Assembly: GCA_013396635.1 (NCBI GenBank)
Contig: WBMW01003969.1
Span: 1 to 64,000, forward strand
Direction: 5' to 3'
Length of the DNA: 64,000 nt
Source: Penelope pileata
Taxonomy: Eukaryota > Chordata > Aves > Galliformes > Cracidae
A program made the position numbers and the translations under genes. A model generated the notes under the pieces. It saw only the letters and a list, made by a program, of their open reading frames with translations. It searched no databases and had not been told where the DNA came from. Below, piece by piece: positions 13,640 through 25,013 of this stretch. How positions within the stretch are numbered: position 1 is the first letter of the stretch; every line of letters starts with the position of its first letter.

Positions 13640-14140
13640 AGACCCTGACATTCCATATTAACATGTCTTCATTGTATTAACAGTGCTAAAATGAATAGCT
13701 GTGCTATTTGCAGTGGCTTTAACTAAAAAGAATGATCATGTTAGCTCAGTCCCTGTGAATAATGTATGAGGCTGAATTTACCTTATTCACCTCATCTTGC
13801 ATTCAGTCCAAAAACCACAAAATAAAGGGCTACATTTAGCATTAAGTAACAATTTCTTGTTTTAACTTCCATATCATTACTTCTGTGCAGTTAGAGATTG
13901 GTTGGAAAATTGCATATAGAGCGGTTTTCCATTTGTTAGAATTTTCAGATGCGATCTCAGTGTCAGATGGAGGCCAGTCTGGGAGTTTTTCCATTTTTCC
14001 CATTTAAATCTTTTAGATTCTCAATGCATTTTTAATAGGCCATAGAAGAATCAATTAAATCTCGTTATTTGGATGCATTACAGGGTTATGCTCTTGTGGG
14101 TATCTAGCCAGTGTTAATTAACCAAGGAAGAAAGCATTTT
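13640..14140. promoter_or_regulatory. AT-rich block, possible non-coding regulatory element
   Basis: The block is AT-rich but not simple sequence. It holds AACAAT (a SOX-type core) near 13850, ATTAAAT and TTAATAGG cores near 14030-14060, and a perfect 10-bp palindrome GTTAATTAAC at 14113-14122. Such texture is common in conserved non-coding elements around developmental genes, and SOX1 is the expected neighbour. Conservation cannot be judged from one sequence. Confidence 0.2.
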
Positions 14141-15340
14141 GCACTTTAAAATTGTGTAAAACACTATGTTCGCAAATTAAGGATTTCACACAGCTTAGAA
14201 ATGAAGAGACTTATTAATGCTAGCAGTGCACTGGTGAGTTATGACTTCCAGCTGGAGAAAGTTACGTGGAAAAGAAGACTTCATTATCTCCTCTATTTAA
14301 ATCAACCTATTTTCATCATTTTATTCTCTGAAAGAAAATTATACCTCATAATCACTTTGAACACCTTAACGAACCAGGACAGTAATGACCTTGAGGGAAT
14401 GAAATCATCCCCCCTCCTGCAGCAGCCAGAGAGGTTCCTGAAGAAAATGCTGTGAGGCTCTGAGCAATCTTCCTAGCCCTGCTTTTGTTTGCAAAATTAA
14501 CAACTGCCCCTATCCAGAATGGGCTTACAATGCAGCTATCCAAAAGGAAACAGCGAGGATGGTCAGTACTGGAATAGGGGACAATAAGGTCGTTTCATCC
14601 CGCAGCTCTTCATTACTTTCCCAGTCAGCAGCGAAGGGAGGCAGCAGTGGAGCCCTGCCATCGGACTGGTGGACAGCCCTACCCCCTCTGCTTTCCTACT
14701 GCTGGGGAACAGCAGCTTCTAACTCAGTTATGCCTCCTGGAGAGGGTTGGGAGTCTTCCATGTCTTTCCCGCTTTCTGTTTGCTGATGCTATTGTCACGC
14801 TTTACGCAATTAACCTGCAGGTTACTCTAGATAGGCTGTGTTATGTCAAACATCACTCCATGCAAGGCAACGTTTAGGGCAGTGAATAGCTGTTAGCAGT
14901 GGAATTCAGTTCAGAAAATCCTCAACAAATCTTGTTTTGCCTTCAAATTTATGCCTGAATTCAGTCTTCAGTTACTCCTGTTTCTCAGTGTAGCCTTTGG
15001 TAAGGTGAGGAAAGATCCATTTGGGCTGAGTGGTATCAGGAAACTGCTTCCCTCCATGCTGACATGACGAGTTTCTTATCCTGCAATTACCGAAGAACAA
15101 CAGCAGCTTCCTGGAACAACTGATGTTCATTAAGGGATCCTATCATTCATCCAGCACAAGCAGTTTGCTAGGGCAAGCCCTGTCTACGGGAACAAACGCA
15201 TCCTCTGTATTTCTAAGCAGTCAGAGCACATGTTGGCATGTCTCAGTAAGGAGCTGGATAAATATTGTAGAATACTGCTTCGGTAGAGCAGATGCTCAGA
15301 CTACACTGACACCTAGTAACAAACGCAGACCCCCTGAGGC

Positions 15341-15353
15341 AATAAACTTTATT
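15341..15353. other. Back-to-back poly(A) signals (AATAAA-C-TTTATT)
   Basis: AATAAA at 15341-15346 and its reverse complement TTTATT at 15348-15353 are separated by one base, giving a perfect 13-bp palindrome readable as a poly(A) signal on both strands. No transcript is known from the sequence on either side, and it may be chance in AT-rich DNA. Confidence 0.35.
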
Positions 15354-17227
15354 TACAATGGAATTTAATTATTTCTGAATGTACAAGCAACATGCTACCT
15401 GAGGCAAAGGATAATATTTCTTTACAGTTGTTCAAAGTGCTAAACCAAAGCTACGTACAGACCCATACTTCCCACATACTTGAACATCATTTTTGGAAAT
15501 ACAGAAAATGTCTACTAGTAGCTAACATCATTTTTACTTCATGAATAATAAGCTGATTAAGCACAGCAAAATATAAATTGCAAGCATTTTTCAAGTTATT
15601 TTAAAAGCTGTTGCTCTCATTTAGACCAGGTCTGATAATGTTTTGTTTTGATTAGCATATAGACTTCCATCTGAAAAGAGGCTCCAAAATAAGCCAAAAT
15701 AAGGTGCATTTAACTGAATGGCAGGTGTGTTTTACTCTTTATTGGAGAACAACACAAAACAGCTCCGGGATATCTCCCAGGGCTTTCCCAGATGACAATT
15801 TCCTAAGAATAGTTACGGCACTGTTATGCTGTAATCCTCATTTCATCCTGCTGTTTTTTTAGCACTGTTTGTTGGAAAAATGAGTCCTTGAATCACCTGG
15901 AAATATTGCTGGCATGAAACTGCTGGGGTAGGGAAGGTGTTAAGGCTGACATCCAGAAGTTCATATCAATTCTACGAGCACTGAGCTGCTGCTGAGTCAG
16001 ACTTCTGTGGCTTTCTTTTCCTAACACAGAGATAGCCTGTGGATTGTAAAGATGAAAACAGCTCTTTTATATAGAGAGTAAGTGATAGGGATGTGGGCAT
16101 TCTTACACTACAAACACAGAACAATTCCTAGAGAGGTCAACTTATTAGAAAAAGAAGCAGACAATGTACATGAATTCATGATCCTAAAAATAATGAGCTG
16201 ACAATCTATTAGGGAATGTAACCTAAACCCCAATCTAGAGAGCCTATGTGGCACAGATCCAGCATCAAAATCCGTATACATTTTTTTAAAACGAAGTTAA
16301 TAAAGCCTAGAGAAAAATAAAGGATAGGAAAATAAAGCTAGAGGCATCGGTTCCCCATTAAAAGATTAAGGCCAGCTCATATACTGAGCATTAAATTATT
16401 CTGCTGGAAACTCTGCCCTTGCATCCTACACTCTACTCACCGATCTGCTCATCCTCACACTGAACTACCCACTACTGCCACAACAGCTAAGATCTGCATT
16501 TTTGGTTTTTTATGTGTAGTAGAAAAAAAAATGCAAATTCATGCCTTCCCAGTGAGCAAGTGCACTATTCATACCCCTTTAATCTTAAAGTGAAATTCCT
16601 ACAAGAGTTCAAATACAAGGCAGAAACTGTCTTCATAGAAAATCTCGCCAGAAGCTGTATTAATATGCATTTTGGCACATTAGTTTCTACATTAGGAGCA
16701 TTTATACCATTCAAACAATCTCACTAGCATCAAGCCTTTGGCTGTCAAAGAAAAAGATGCTGCAGAAGGCAGATAAGCCCCACCACGGCCCTTATTTGTA
16801 AACACAGTACAGCTGCCAACTGCCTCCGAATACTCTTAGGTTACCTGGTCACGTAGCTGGGAGCAGCATGTAGAACAGACTTTGTCAGCTTGCAAACAGA
16901 ATGCACGTCTCCCAGTCTGCAACAAATCTTGCAAATGTTAAAAATGGATAAAGATAAGGCGCTATTCAAATCCTGCAGATGTCACATAACACGTTTACTG
17001 TTCTACAGATTATAAAACCAAAATGTTGTCAAGGGCAGCATCTTCCATCCTCCCTCCCCCACCCACTTTTATCTTTCATTTTGTATTGTACACTATTAAT
17101 CAGGATTTTTTTTTTCCCTTACGGATTTTTTTTAAGCAAATTGAATAAATCTGAACTTTTTCAACCTGAAATATTGGAGAAACACATTCTTGCCTTTCAC
17201 ATTTTCTGTCCAACTCAAAAATAAAGA

Positions 17228-17509
17228 ATGCAGGCAAACAGAGGAAAAAATAAACGTATAAAATATTGTTTAAAACTATTGCCTGGTGTAAAGGACATGA
17301 CACTAAGGAAAAGAGGACTGACAGCTAGGCGTTTTCTGGAAGTCAGAGAGGCAACATATCTTGGTGACTCCACCATCACTGTTCTGTTCATTGCTCTACC
17401 ACTGATTGGTCTGATAGCTTTTAATATCGCTTCCTGTATACTCCAGCTTCTTGATCAGAAAAGGAGCACAAATTCTGCTCTGACAAATCCATTTGCTGAA
17501 GGCATCTAA
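17228..17509 (+). CDS. Candidate small single-pass membrane protein ORF, unrecognised
   Basis: I do not recognise this 93-residue frame. It starts with a true ATG that has A at -3. A second in-frame Met lies at about residue 23. The first half is basic (KNKRIKYCLK, LRKRGLTARR). A hydrophobic span of about 22 residues follows (near residues 50-72, core VLFIALPLIGLIAFNIASC), then a basic LDQKR and a short polar tail ending NPFAEGI. That layout suits a small single-pass membrane protein. An AATAAA sits 32 nt after the stop with a GT-rich stretch beyond it, a plausible transcript end. An acceptor-like AG follows a pyrimidine-rich stretch just upstream (ending near 17232), so it could also be a last exon. 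A chance ORF remains quite possible because no homology or transcript can be shown. Confidence 0.28.
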   Translation: MQANRGKNKRIKYCLKLLPGVKDMTLRKRGLTARRFLEVREATYLGDSTITVLFIALPLIGLIAFNIASCILQLLDQKRSTNSALTNPFAEGI

Positions 17510-17540
17510 TTTTCAGCAACTTCTTTCTCCCAAGTGTGAC

Positions 17541-17546
17541 AATAAA
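17541..17546 (+). other. Poly(A) signal AATAAA after the candidate ORF
   Basis: A canonical hexamer 32 nt after the stop codon of the 17228-17509 frame, followed by GT-rich GAGTGTGATC. It supports that frame only weakly, because AATAAA is frequent in this AT-rich region. Confidence 0.4.
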
Positions 17547-17881
17547 TTTCACAACTTGAGGAGTGTGATCATGCTTTCACACTAAGCCTTCGCAAACTGC
17601 CCTCAGTGTGAGCCATTCTGTTCCAGTACTCTCAAGCTACCTCTCCAGGCACATTTTAATTTCTTCAGCAGTGCAGCATGTCATCCTGAAAGCTGTGTGA
17701 AGAGTTTGCAAGAGGGATGGGCCCAGTGAAGAGCCCCACGACTGAATGCTGCAATCCTTCAAGATGCTTTTAAGCTCTGATCCAGAATGGGTAAGTGACT
17801 AAATCAATATAAGTATTATTTTTGACATAGTTTCATATGATACAAACATTGTGCAGCAGGGAAGAATTGTAACCTGTATCT

Positions 17882-18120
17882 GTGGTGGGTTCACCCCAGC
17901 CAACACTCCTCAGACTCTCATTCCTCCTCCTCTCCTGCAGAATGGGAAGGAGATAGAAGCAATGCAGCAAGACTCAAGGACCATGACAGTGACAGTTTAA
18001 TTGGGAAAGTAATAGCTGTGTGTGTAAGCTAAAAATAATAAGGAATGAATTCACTATTTTCGATTGGCTGGCAGATGTCTAACCAATTCCTAGAAAGTAG
18101 GGCCTCCCTTACTCCATGCC
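17882..18120 (-). mobile_element. Endogenous retrovirus LTR fragment, minus orientation
   Basis: Read on the plus strand, this resembles the reverse complement of the 3' part of an LTR type common in birds. It starts GTGGTGGGTTCACCCCAGCC, continues with the GACAGTTTAATTGGGAAAG segment and an AAGGAATGAATTCACTA block, and ends near CTAGAAAGTAGGGCCTCC. I recognise the pattern but cannot name the family with certainty. The copy is diverged and partial, and has no coding capacity. Confidence 0.5.
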
Positions 18121-18408
18121 CCTGCAAATGTCCATAAGAACAGCTGATGTCTTGGCCCCATCTGTCTGAGGTCCCTCAGGAGAGGAAAAGCAGTGTCTCA
18201 GATTGTTGGGTGACAAGGCTGCCTTTAATTGGGTCCCTGCCTCAACCACAGAGTCCACAAACATAGAAACTCTCCTTTCCCTGCTCCTATGATGGAGCTG
18301 AACAGAGGCTTGGTAGGCACAGGCCAAGTCCCGAAGCAGTGCTATGAGCTGCTGGGTCTCACTGGGGTAGGCAAGGCACATTTTGTGACAAGGGGCACGC
18401 CAGTTCAA
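18109..18408 (-). other. Open 100-codon stretch inside the LTR relic
   Basis: An open frame of 99 residues runs on the minus strand between two LTR-like pieces. It begins at a TTG, not an ATG. The content is protein-like (a helical ETQQLIALLRDLACAYQ segment and a VVEAGTQLKAAL segment), but I recognise no retroviral or host domain. It could be internal sequence of the same old retroelement, or chance. Confidence 0.2.
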
Positions 18409-18539
18409 TTGGATGCCTGTTCAGGCATTTCCCAGCAGTTTTCACCTCCCACCCCAGTGGTCAATGTTTCGTCTCCAACTCCATCTCCAAAAGGCCAAGT
18501 AGGCTGCGGATGGGCAAGTGGCTCAGGGGGACATTGCCT

Positions 18540-18670
18540 GGATAGATGAGCCAAACTGACCAAAGCGATGCCATGTGGCATCCTGCCCAGCAGGAAAAGC
18601 TCAGGGAAGTGAGGAAGAAGAGGGGACTTTTGTGGTTACAGCATTGAAGGAGTGAAAGAATGTAACTGGC
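18540..18670 (+). mobile_element. Endogenous retrovirus LTR fragment, plus orientation
   Basis: This piece resembles the middle of the same bird LTR type, but on the opposite strand to the 17882-18120 piece: GAGCCAAACTGACCAAAGCG, a degraded ATGCCATGTGG block, then an AAAAGCTCAGGGAAGTGAGG region near the usual promoter. Together the two suggest a broken, internally inverted relic. Confidence 0.4.
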
Positions 18671-19220
18671 ATAACAAAGACGAATCAGCAACACACTAGC
18701 ACGCTAAAGCATGCATTTCTCTGTTCGGGCTACTGGATTTTATTACTCATCTTTTTGTGTTCTTGACAGCTTTTAGGTCAGTGAAAAGACCCTTTGATAA
18801 ATTTCATTAAAGCATCACCACAGGAATATGAAAGGTTATGTTCTGCCATCAGAATGACAAATGTCTCTTCTCCCTCCTTAACCTTTGAATCAATCTGCGC
18901 AGCACAAAATAAGTGTGTCAGCTTCATGCCTGTAAGCACTTCTTATCTTGCTGCTGTTTTGTAGCTGGTGAAAGTTGTAGCAGCTACCACATTTAATTTG
19001 GAAACCAATTCCAAAAGCCAATCTGTGTCTTCTTTGCAACAAGACGTCACATTTCCGACAGATTGAACTCATTAAAATGTGTTTCTTAAAAGAAAGATAT
19101 TTCTGTTTACTTCAGCAAACTCATATTCTGGTTCTTAGCACTCTTCCTGGGTGACTGTGTGCAGGGAGCAAGAAAATCAACAGCCTTCTTGAATACTTTT
19201 GAATGTTCTTAATTTTGAGT

Positions 19221-19430
19221 TTAGGCAATATTAATTAATGTAATTAGGTATTTACTATTCATAGGACAAATGAGAACAACTAAGGTGGCATGTAGGTCAC
19301 TATGAGAAGATTTTATCACATAAAACTTGCACTGGCATGCTCCAAGCACTTTTCCAATGCCCACTAATTTACTTTGATTTGCCTTTTGCTTTTTACTTCA
19401 CCCATTTTCTTTCTTAATTAATTAACAAAA
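19221..19430. promoter_or_regulatory. Cluster of TAATTA homeodomain-type cores
   Basis: TAATTA occurs at 19232-19237 and 19241-19246, and TTAATTAATTAAC lies near 19414-19426. TAATTA is the core of many homeodomain sites. Such clusters occur in enhancers but also by chance in AT-rich DNA. Confidence 0.2.
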
Positions 19431-19649
19431 ATCAGTTACGAATCCTTCTTGCAGGGGCTGGGACTCATGGTTCACTTGTTGCAGGAAGCCAGGTTGAAGA
19501 GGTGTTCATGTGCCCTCAGCATCTGACAGTAAAAACCACAAACTTGGGTTCATGTGCTCAAACACAAGGGAGCAAAGTAGAACCACTGGTGGATGGCAGA
19601 GAAAGATCAGGAAATTCCTGTGTTTCGTTCTATCTTAGCGACTTGACTC

Positions 19650-19707
19650 GTGTCCCATGGAGTGTCACTTCATGGGTCACTTCTAAGTGTCCCATGGAGC
19701 GTCACTT
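19650..19707. repeat. 21-bp direct repeat with one mismatch
   Basis: The 21-mers at 19650-19670 and 19687-19707 both start GTGTCCCATGGAG and end GTCACTT, differing at one base, with 16 bases between them. This is a local duplication with no evident function. Confidence 0.8.
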
Positions 19708-22321
19708 AGAAACCCAAGGAGTGGCCCCTCCTTACCACCCTGCTGTCATGGCTGGCACACTGGCTGCTGAATTTGCTGGCATTGCAACCTCCTGCTTTCT
19801 GCAGAATTACAGCATCTCCGGTGCTCAGGAAGAGGTCACATGGCTGTCACCAAGCCTGCAAAAATTTGGGGCCTGGTTCCCCATCACCTTTGTGCAGTAT
19901 CTCACACTGAGTAGAAGTCATTAAAATCACTTAAAGCAGGACTGGATGTAAAACCAGAAATATAGTTGTGAACCACTTAATTTAATTAAAAACTGCTCTG
20001 CCAGTTACATACAATGAAATTTTCATTTCAAAAAGGAAAAAAAGCTTATCAGTAAAAATGCTATTGTTAAAATACCCTTTAAACACATGCATTCACTATA
20101 TCGTATGAAAATCAATACTGAATCCAACAAAGTAAGTTGTTGAGGTTTTTTAACATGAAACAATTACATTTCCCTGAAATAATTCAGATTGTATAATGTT
20201 CTGTAATCACCAGCAGGAAAGAACAAAGCACAGCCACCAAGCCATGGTCTGGAGGAGCTGGCTGGTCTTGTGGAGGAGAGCTAATGTGGGACAACACAAA
20301 ATTCTCTCTGGATTCCACAGTGGAAGCATGTCATAGCTGCAATGAGAGTCGACACTCATCCAGTGCAGAAATCTTGGCATTTCATCCTCTCTTAGCTTTT
20401 TATCTACTCTGGAGTGCCTGATTTATCCCCTTACAAAGTCACCTGTTCGCTCAAACAGCAGGCACATGATCTATATTAACGACAAATTAATTAAATTCCT
20501 CTAATATCAATAGGGAGAAACAGGTTTTGCAAATATTGTTTCACTTCTCTTTGGTAGGATTCCTTTGAGAGAGAGCAGCCAGTGCTCGAAACAAGTGAAA
20601 TATGATTTCCTTCTTACTTAAGGTGAGAGGAAGGACAATAGCTACGGATCTAGGACTTTCTTTTCACTAAAAGCACTCATAAAATATATTGAAATTTCCT
20701 ATTTGCTCAAATATCGACATTTTCTTGAGAGCATCTGTCATTTCAAAAGAGATCTGGGAACTTCTTTTGGTAAAGTTGCCAACCTTTGTGCCATTACAGC
20801 ACATAGCCCTGCGTGCCATCTCAGCAGTCTCACTGGGAGTCTCTCTCTGGTTACAGCTCAGTTTCTTGCAGGGAAGAAAGCCCTTCTGAGCTGTGGCCAT
20901 AGGGTTTTCATAGTTTTGTCATAATTGATGGATTTTCACACATCTAACTACATAAAAAAATAAAGATACAACAGTAATACTGAAGTATTTCTGTTACAGT
21001 TGATATTTTCAAATAGAAAAAAATCAGAGGTGCTCAATCTGGAGAAAAGAGTGCTTAGTAATATAATGTTCTAGATAAAGCCTTCCCATAGCTGTGTGAT
21101 TTTTACTGAAAATAACGTTGCAGAACATAGCTGGCAATCACTTAAAACTTAAAAAAATAGGAAAAGCTTCCTCAGAACATAAATTAACTGATTGTTGCAT
21201 GCAAAACTCACTTTGTTCTCTGATTTAAATAGGAGGACCTATTAACCTGCTTCTCAGCAGTACAGAAAATTAATCCACCCAGTTTAAATAAGGCAATAGT
21301 AAATGAAAGGCTTTCCTGCAGATTTGTCACCCTCCCACATCCCTTCAGCAGGCAGACAGATACATATAAATAGCAGAATGTGGAGGATGCTGAAGTTGCT
21401 TGGGACCACAATGCACTCAGAAACCTAACAACTACCAATCTATTTTTCTGTATTTAGTGAAAGCTGTTATTTTTTCTTTAAGTTTCTGAGAAACAAATGA
21501 CAACACGAGCTTTGAGGTGGCGTGGATTCCTTTTGTGTGGCAGTCCTTTAGCACCTCTTGACTAAATAAAAAAACACGTATTTGACAAGGAAGAAAAAGT
21601 AATAGGAAGAGGAAAAGGAAAAGGGAAATACATGAAAAGGGACACGCAACCTACAAGGGCAATGAAAATGCCTTTTGATAATGACACACAAACCTACGAC
21701 AATAATTAATCCCGCGTGGAAAGTCCTAAGAGAACAGGGACCAGGAGAGCTGGCATGATGGTGTGACCTATGGAAGAGAATGGCAAAGCTGCTTCAACTG
21801 CAGCGGAGCCAGGCTGGTGTCTTCCACCACATCTCTACCATGAGGCTGTGGTTAAATGATTTTTAATCCACACCTGTCCCTTTATTTGTTGGAAATTTTT
21901 GACAAAAAAAAAAAAAATTTGTGAAAGAGCATTTCTTGTTCCCCAGTCTTCAATCATTACCTAGCCATCTAGATCTCAAAAGAGGTCTCATCTGGCCATG
22001 CTAAATAAATTGAGTCCTTCCTGCTGAGTTTTATTAATTTTCAGTGAAACAGAAATAATGACATTTGCCTGCTTTTGTAATGCAATTTCAGATCTGTAAA
22101 TGAAAGTTTAACATCAAAAGCTTGATAATAGTTAAATATTCCAGAAACAAAAATCAATTAAGCATAAGCGCACGCAAATCACATTGCAAAATACAATTCA
22201 AGCATTTGCTATAATTAATGTACATGAATGTTTAAATTCACTGTATATGTGTTTTGACATATTGAGATTTTTCCACACATAGTATTTACATAATTTACAC
22301 AAACAATATTGCTGATCTACA

Positions 22322-22566
22322 GTTTTAAACTGAAAGAGGGGAGACTTAGGTTAGATGTTGGAGGAAATCCTTTACTCAGAGGGAGATGAGGCCCTGGCAC
22401 AGCTGCCCAGAGAGCTGTGGGTGCCCCATCCCTGGAGGTGCTCAAGGCCAGGTCGGATGGGCCCTGGGCAACCTGACCCAGTGGGTGGCAGCCCTGCCCA
22501 CGGCAGCGGGTGGGACTGGGTGGGCTTTAAAGTCACTTCCAACCCAAAGCATTCTGTGATTCTACA
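22322..22566 (+). mobile_element. CR1 LINE 3' fragment, plus orientation
   Basis: A strongly 5'-truncated CR1: only the 3' end is present, from AAACTGAAAGAGGGGAGACT through the GCACAGCTGCCCAGAGAGCT block to the terminal ATTCTGTGATTCTA. It is about as close to the copies at 1-626 and 32.3-32.9 kb as those are to each other, so it is the same subfamily. It sits in AT-rich unique DNA. Confidence 0.93.
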
Positions 22567-23047
22567 ATTCCATGTTTCTAATGTTTTACTAATTTTTAGT
22601 AAATAACTAATGATAACCTTGATAACCATGACAATTACTATGTTTGGTCTTGGACAAAAATTAAATTAATGGAAAAATATCCCTATATTTAGAGTTAACT
22701 CCTGTAACTGGCAACAATTTTTTATTCTAAGTATTTAACTTAGGCTCCAAGGGTTACTGCCCCATTTGTCATCTAGCTATGCGAGTAGCATGACTAGTGT
22801 AACTATTCACATATAATGAGAATTTCACAGAAATGAGCTATGGTAATATACACAGGACTACTGGGTCAATTCATCATCAGTCCATTACTGGGCAGATTAT
22901 TTTGACTGGGCAAGTTGATCAGTGCTTCACCAGTATGTATAAAACGGTAAGAGCAGCAAATCTAAGTTAAATAAAATCCAGAGTACAGAATTTTCTTGGG
23001 TGTCAATTCACATGGGAATTTCTAGTAGCAGTTTAAGGGAAAAAGTT

Positions 23048-23064
23048 AAAAAAAAAAAAAAAAA
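23048..23064. repeat. Poly(A) run, 17 bases
   Basis: Seventeen A residues. No retroposed body is recognisable upstream of it on the plus strand. Confidence 0.9.
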
Positions 23065-24958
23065 CCTATGTCTACCACAGATGGTTATTACACAGCCTCG
23101 TGTGAGACATTTGAGGTGGAAGCCATTGTGCTGGGTCTGCCTGGCCATGTCCTGAAGAGCTGCATCTCTGTTGCAGCGCAGCTCTGCAGCCACCCTGTGC
23201 TGCTGCTAACAACGGCCTCTGCCTACTCAAGGCTCAGGGAGGTGTCCGAGTCACCTTGCTGTACCCCAACCATCATCTCAACAGCAGTGTGCACCCTTTG
23301 GGGGAAATGGCCCGCTCCTCTTCAAAAGTGAACTCATGCATTGAGTACACAGTGAGGCTACCCGGTGCCTGCATGCCAATATCTGGAGACGCTGGAATTA
23401 GATGCAATAACTTTGGGTAGATGATATGCTTTAAAAGAATTAGATGAAAGATAGCACAACGCCTTAATGAAGGTCTTCATGGGCACTGTCATCCATCTAA
23501 AATCCATTGCAAGAGTTGGGCCTGATGCATACTGATAAATAATAGAAAAAAAATTAGATTGCCACACTGATATTTGTCAGTCATCCCAAACATCATAAAC
23601 TTGAGCCTTTGACTAGCTGACCGTATCATATTTTTATGTCCTTGTCTGACTCATACTCCTTTTCTTTTTTGTTTTCAATAGCTTCTGAAGTTTAGTGCTT
23701 GAGACATTCCCTCCTTTCATCACCCTTCCTAAAAAACTCACTTTGTCTTTAGGATCTTGGTAAGTCTTTATTAGCAATAATAATAAAAAATCAGTGATTT
23801 GAAACTTGACTTCAAAGACCATCCTGTCACTCCCAAACTAATCACATTTGATTTCTCACATATTTTCTGCACACAGATTCTTAAACATCTAACAAAGCAA
23901 AAGATTATAAGCCTCTCACTCTGCAGGGCTAATAATAACCCAGCAGCTTGCTGCCTGTTTTCAACAAACTTTCGATTACCGAATGTGCTTGGCATCTCTA
24001 CACTTTTTTGTCAAATCTGATTGAAATTGGCCAACAGGTTAAAAATCGACAAGGTCAAAGAGCACAGCTCCATAAACCTCGCTTCCTTCAACGATTACAC
24101 TTGACTCCTTTAGCAGACAGCGATTTTGTATTTTTTCCTGGTATCCAATGATGATTAAATCTTAGATGCATGGATCAATTCTTATTATCTTTTTCTCTCA
24201 CACATACATGAGCTTTTCACAATACACACACTGATTTTTTAAAAGAAATTTCCTATAAGTCCACATCGATACAGCAGCTCAATGCAAGCAGACAGATGAT
24301 TTCCCCTTCAGGCAAAACAAATGCCTGAAGTTTCAGTCTTCCATAAATGCACACATCAAATCAATCCAGGAAAGAGGATCATATTGTAGATAAAATGGCC
24401 CTATTACAAACTAATTTAGGAACTACGCAATTTCTAGCAAATTATGTTCAGCATTGCAAATCCAATATTGCATGTGAAATGGTACTTCAGACACAATGTG
24501 CATTGAACAGAAGATATCTGAGGCTCATTTTTCCTGGCAGATTTGCTAAGTCCTCACCAACTTCATGAAGAGGAACATAAGTGAAAATAATAACACCATG
24601 ATCTGTTCCAATTTAAAATCTAAATGTTGCTTTTGTTTCCTCTGTGGAACTCGCTTTGTATTTATCAACACAAATCACATGCCATGGAGTCAGCTGGCAG
24701 CTTTTGTCCCAATCTCTTTTCACATACGTATTTGAAAATGAGGAGGAAGTATTCTAGTCGAGACTTTACCATAAATAAATTATAATTCTTACAACGTAGA
24801 CAAGGTCTTTTTTTGTGGGAGGCCAAGAATCCAATTTGTTAAGCTTGCTTGCTCTTGTCATATTAGTGTTAGATCCTAGTTTGATGTTCCTGGAAAGTGT
24901 CAAGGAGAAAATGGTTGAGAGCTTGACTTGACTTACAACATTAGCGCTTAGTCTGCAC

Positions 24959-24973
24959 NAAGAAGTATTCACA

Positions 24974-25010
<37 letters not shown>
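24959..25010. repeat. Ambiguous base followed by a 36-base poly(A) run
   Basis: Base 24959 is N, and 24975-25010 are 36 consecutive A. I cannot recognise a processed pseudogene or LINE body upstream. The length of such a run and the bases beside it are prone to assembly error. Confidence 0.9.

Positions 25011-25013
<3 letters not shown>

Larger units (their letters stand above)
9376..17227. other. Intergenic, AT-rich, no gene seen
   Basis: I find no supported gene in this 7.8-kb stretch. It contains a (GA)n run, an AT-rich block at 13640-14140 that could be a conserved non-coding element, and a back-to-back pair of poly(A) signals at 15341-15353. The open frames are short and unlike known proteins. 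The longest reach about 100 codons and overlap each other on one strand near 11330-11630, which suggests chance. Confidence 0.55.
18671..22321. other. Intergenic, AT-rich, no gene seen
   Basis: No supported gene. The stretch contains two TAATTA-rich spots near 19.2 and 19.4 kb, an imperfect direct repeat at 19650-19707, a purine-rich stretch near 21590-21650 and an A13 run near 21903. A 140-codon open frame at 19502-19924 has no recognisable motif, and I regard it as chance. Confidence 0.55.

Noticed and set aside
19502..19924. 140-codon open frame on the plus strand
   Set aside because: It includes the 21-bp direct repeat and has no domain. Probably chance.
24400..25010. Processed pseudogene ending in the poly(A) run
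   Set aside because: No coding similarity is recognisable upstream in any frame and no clear target-site duplication is visible.
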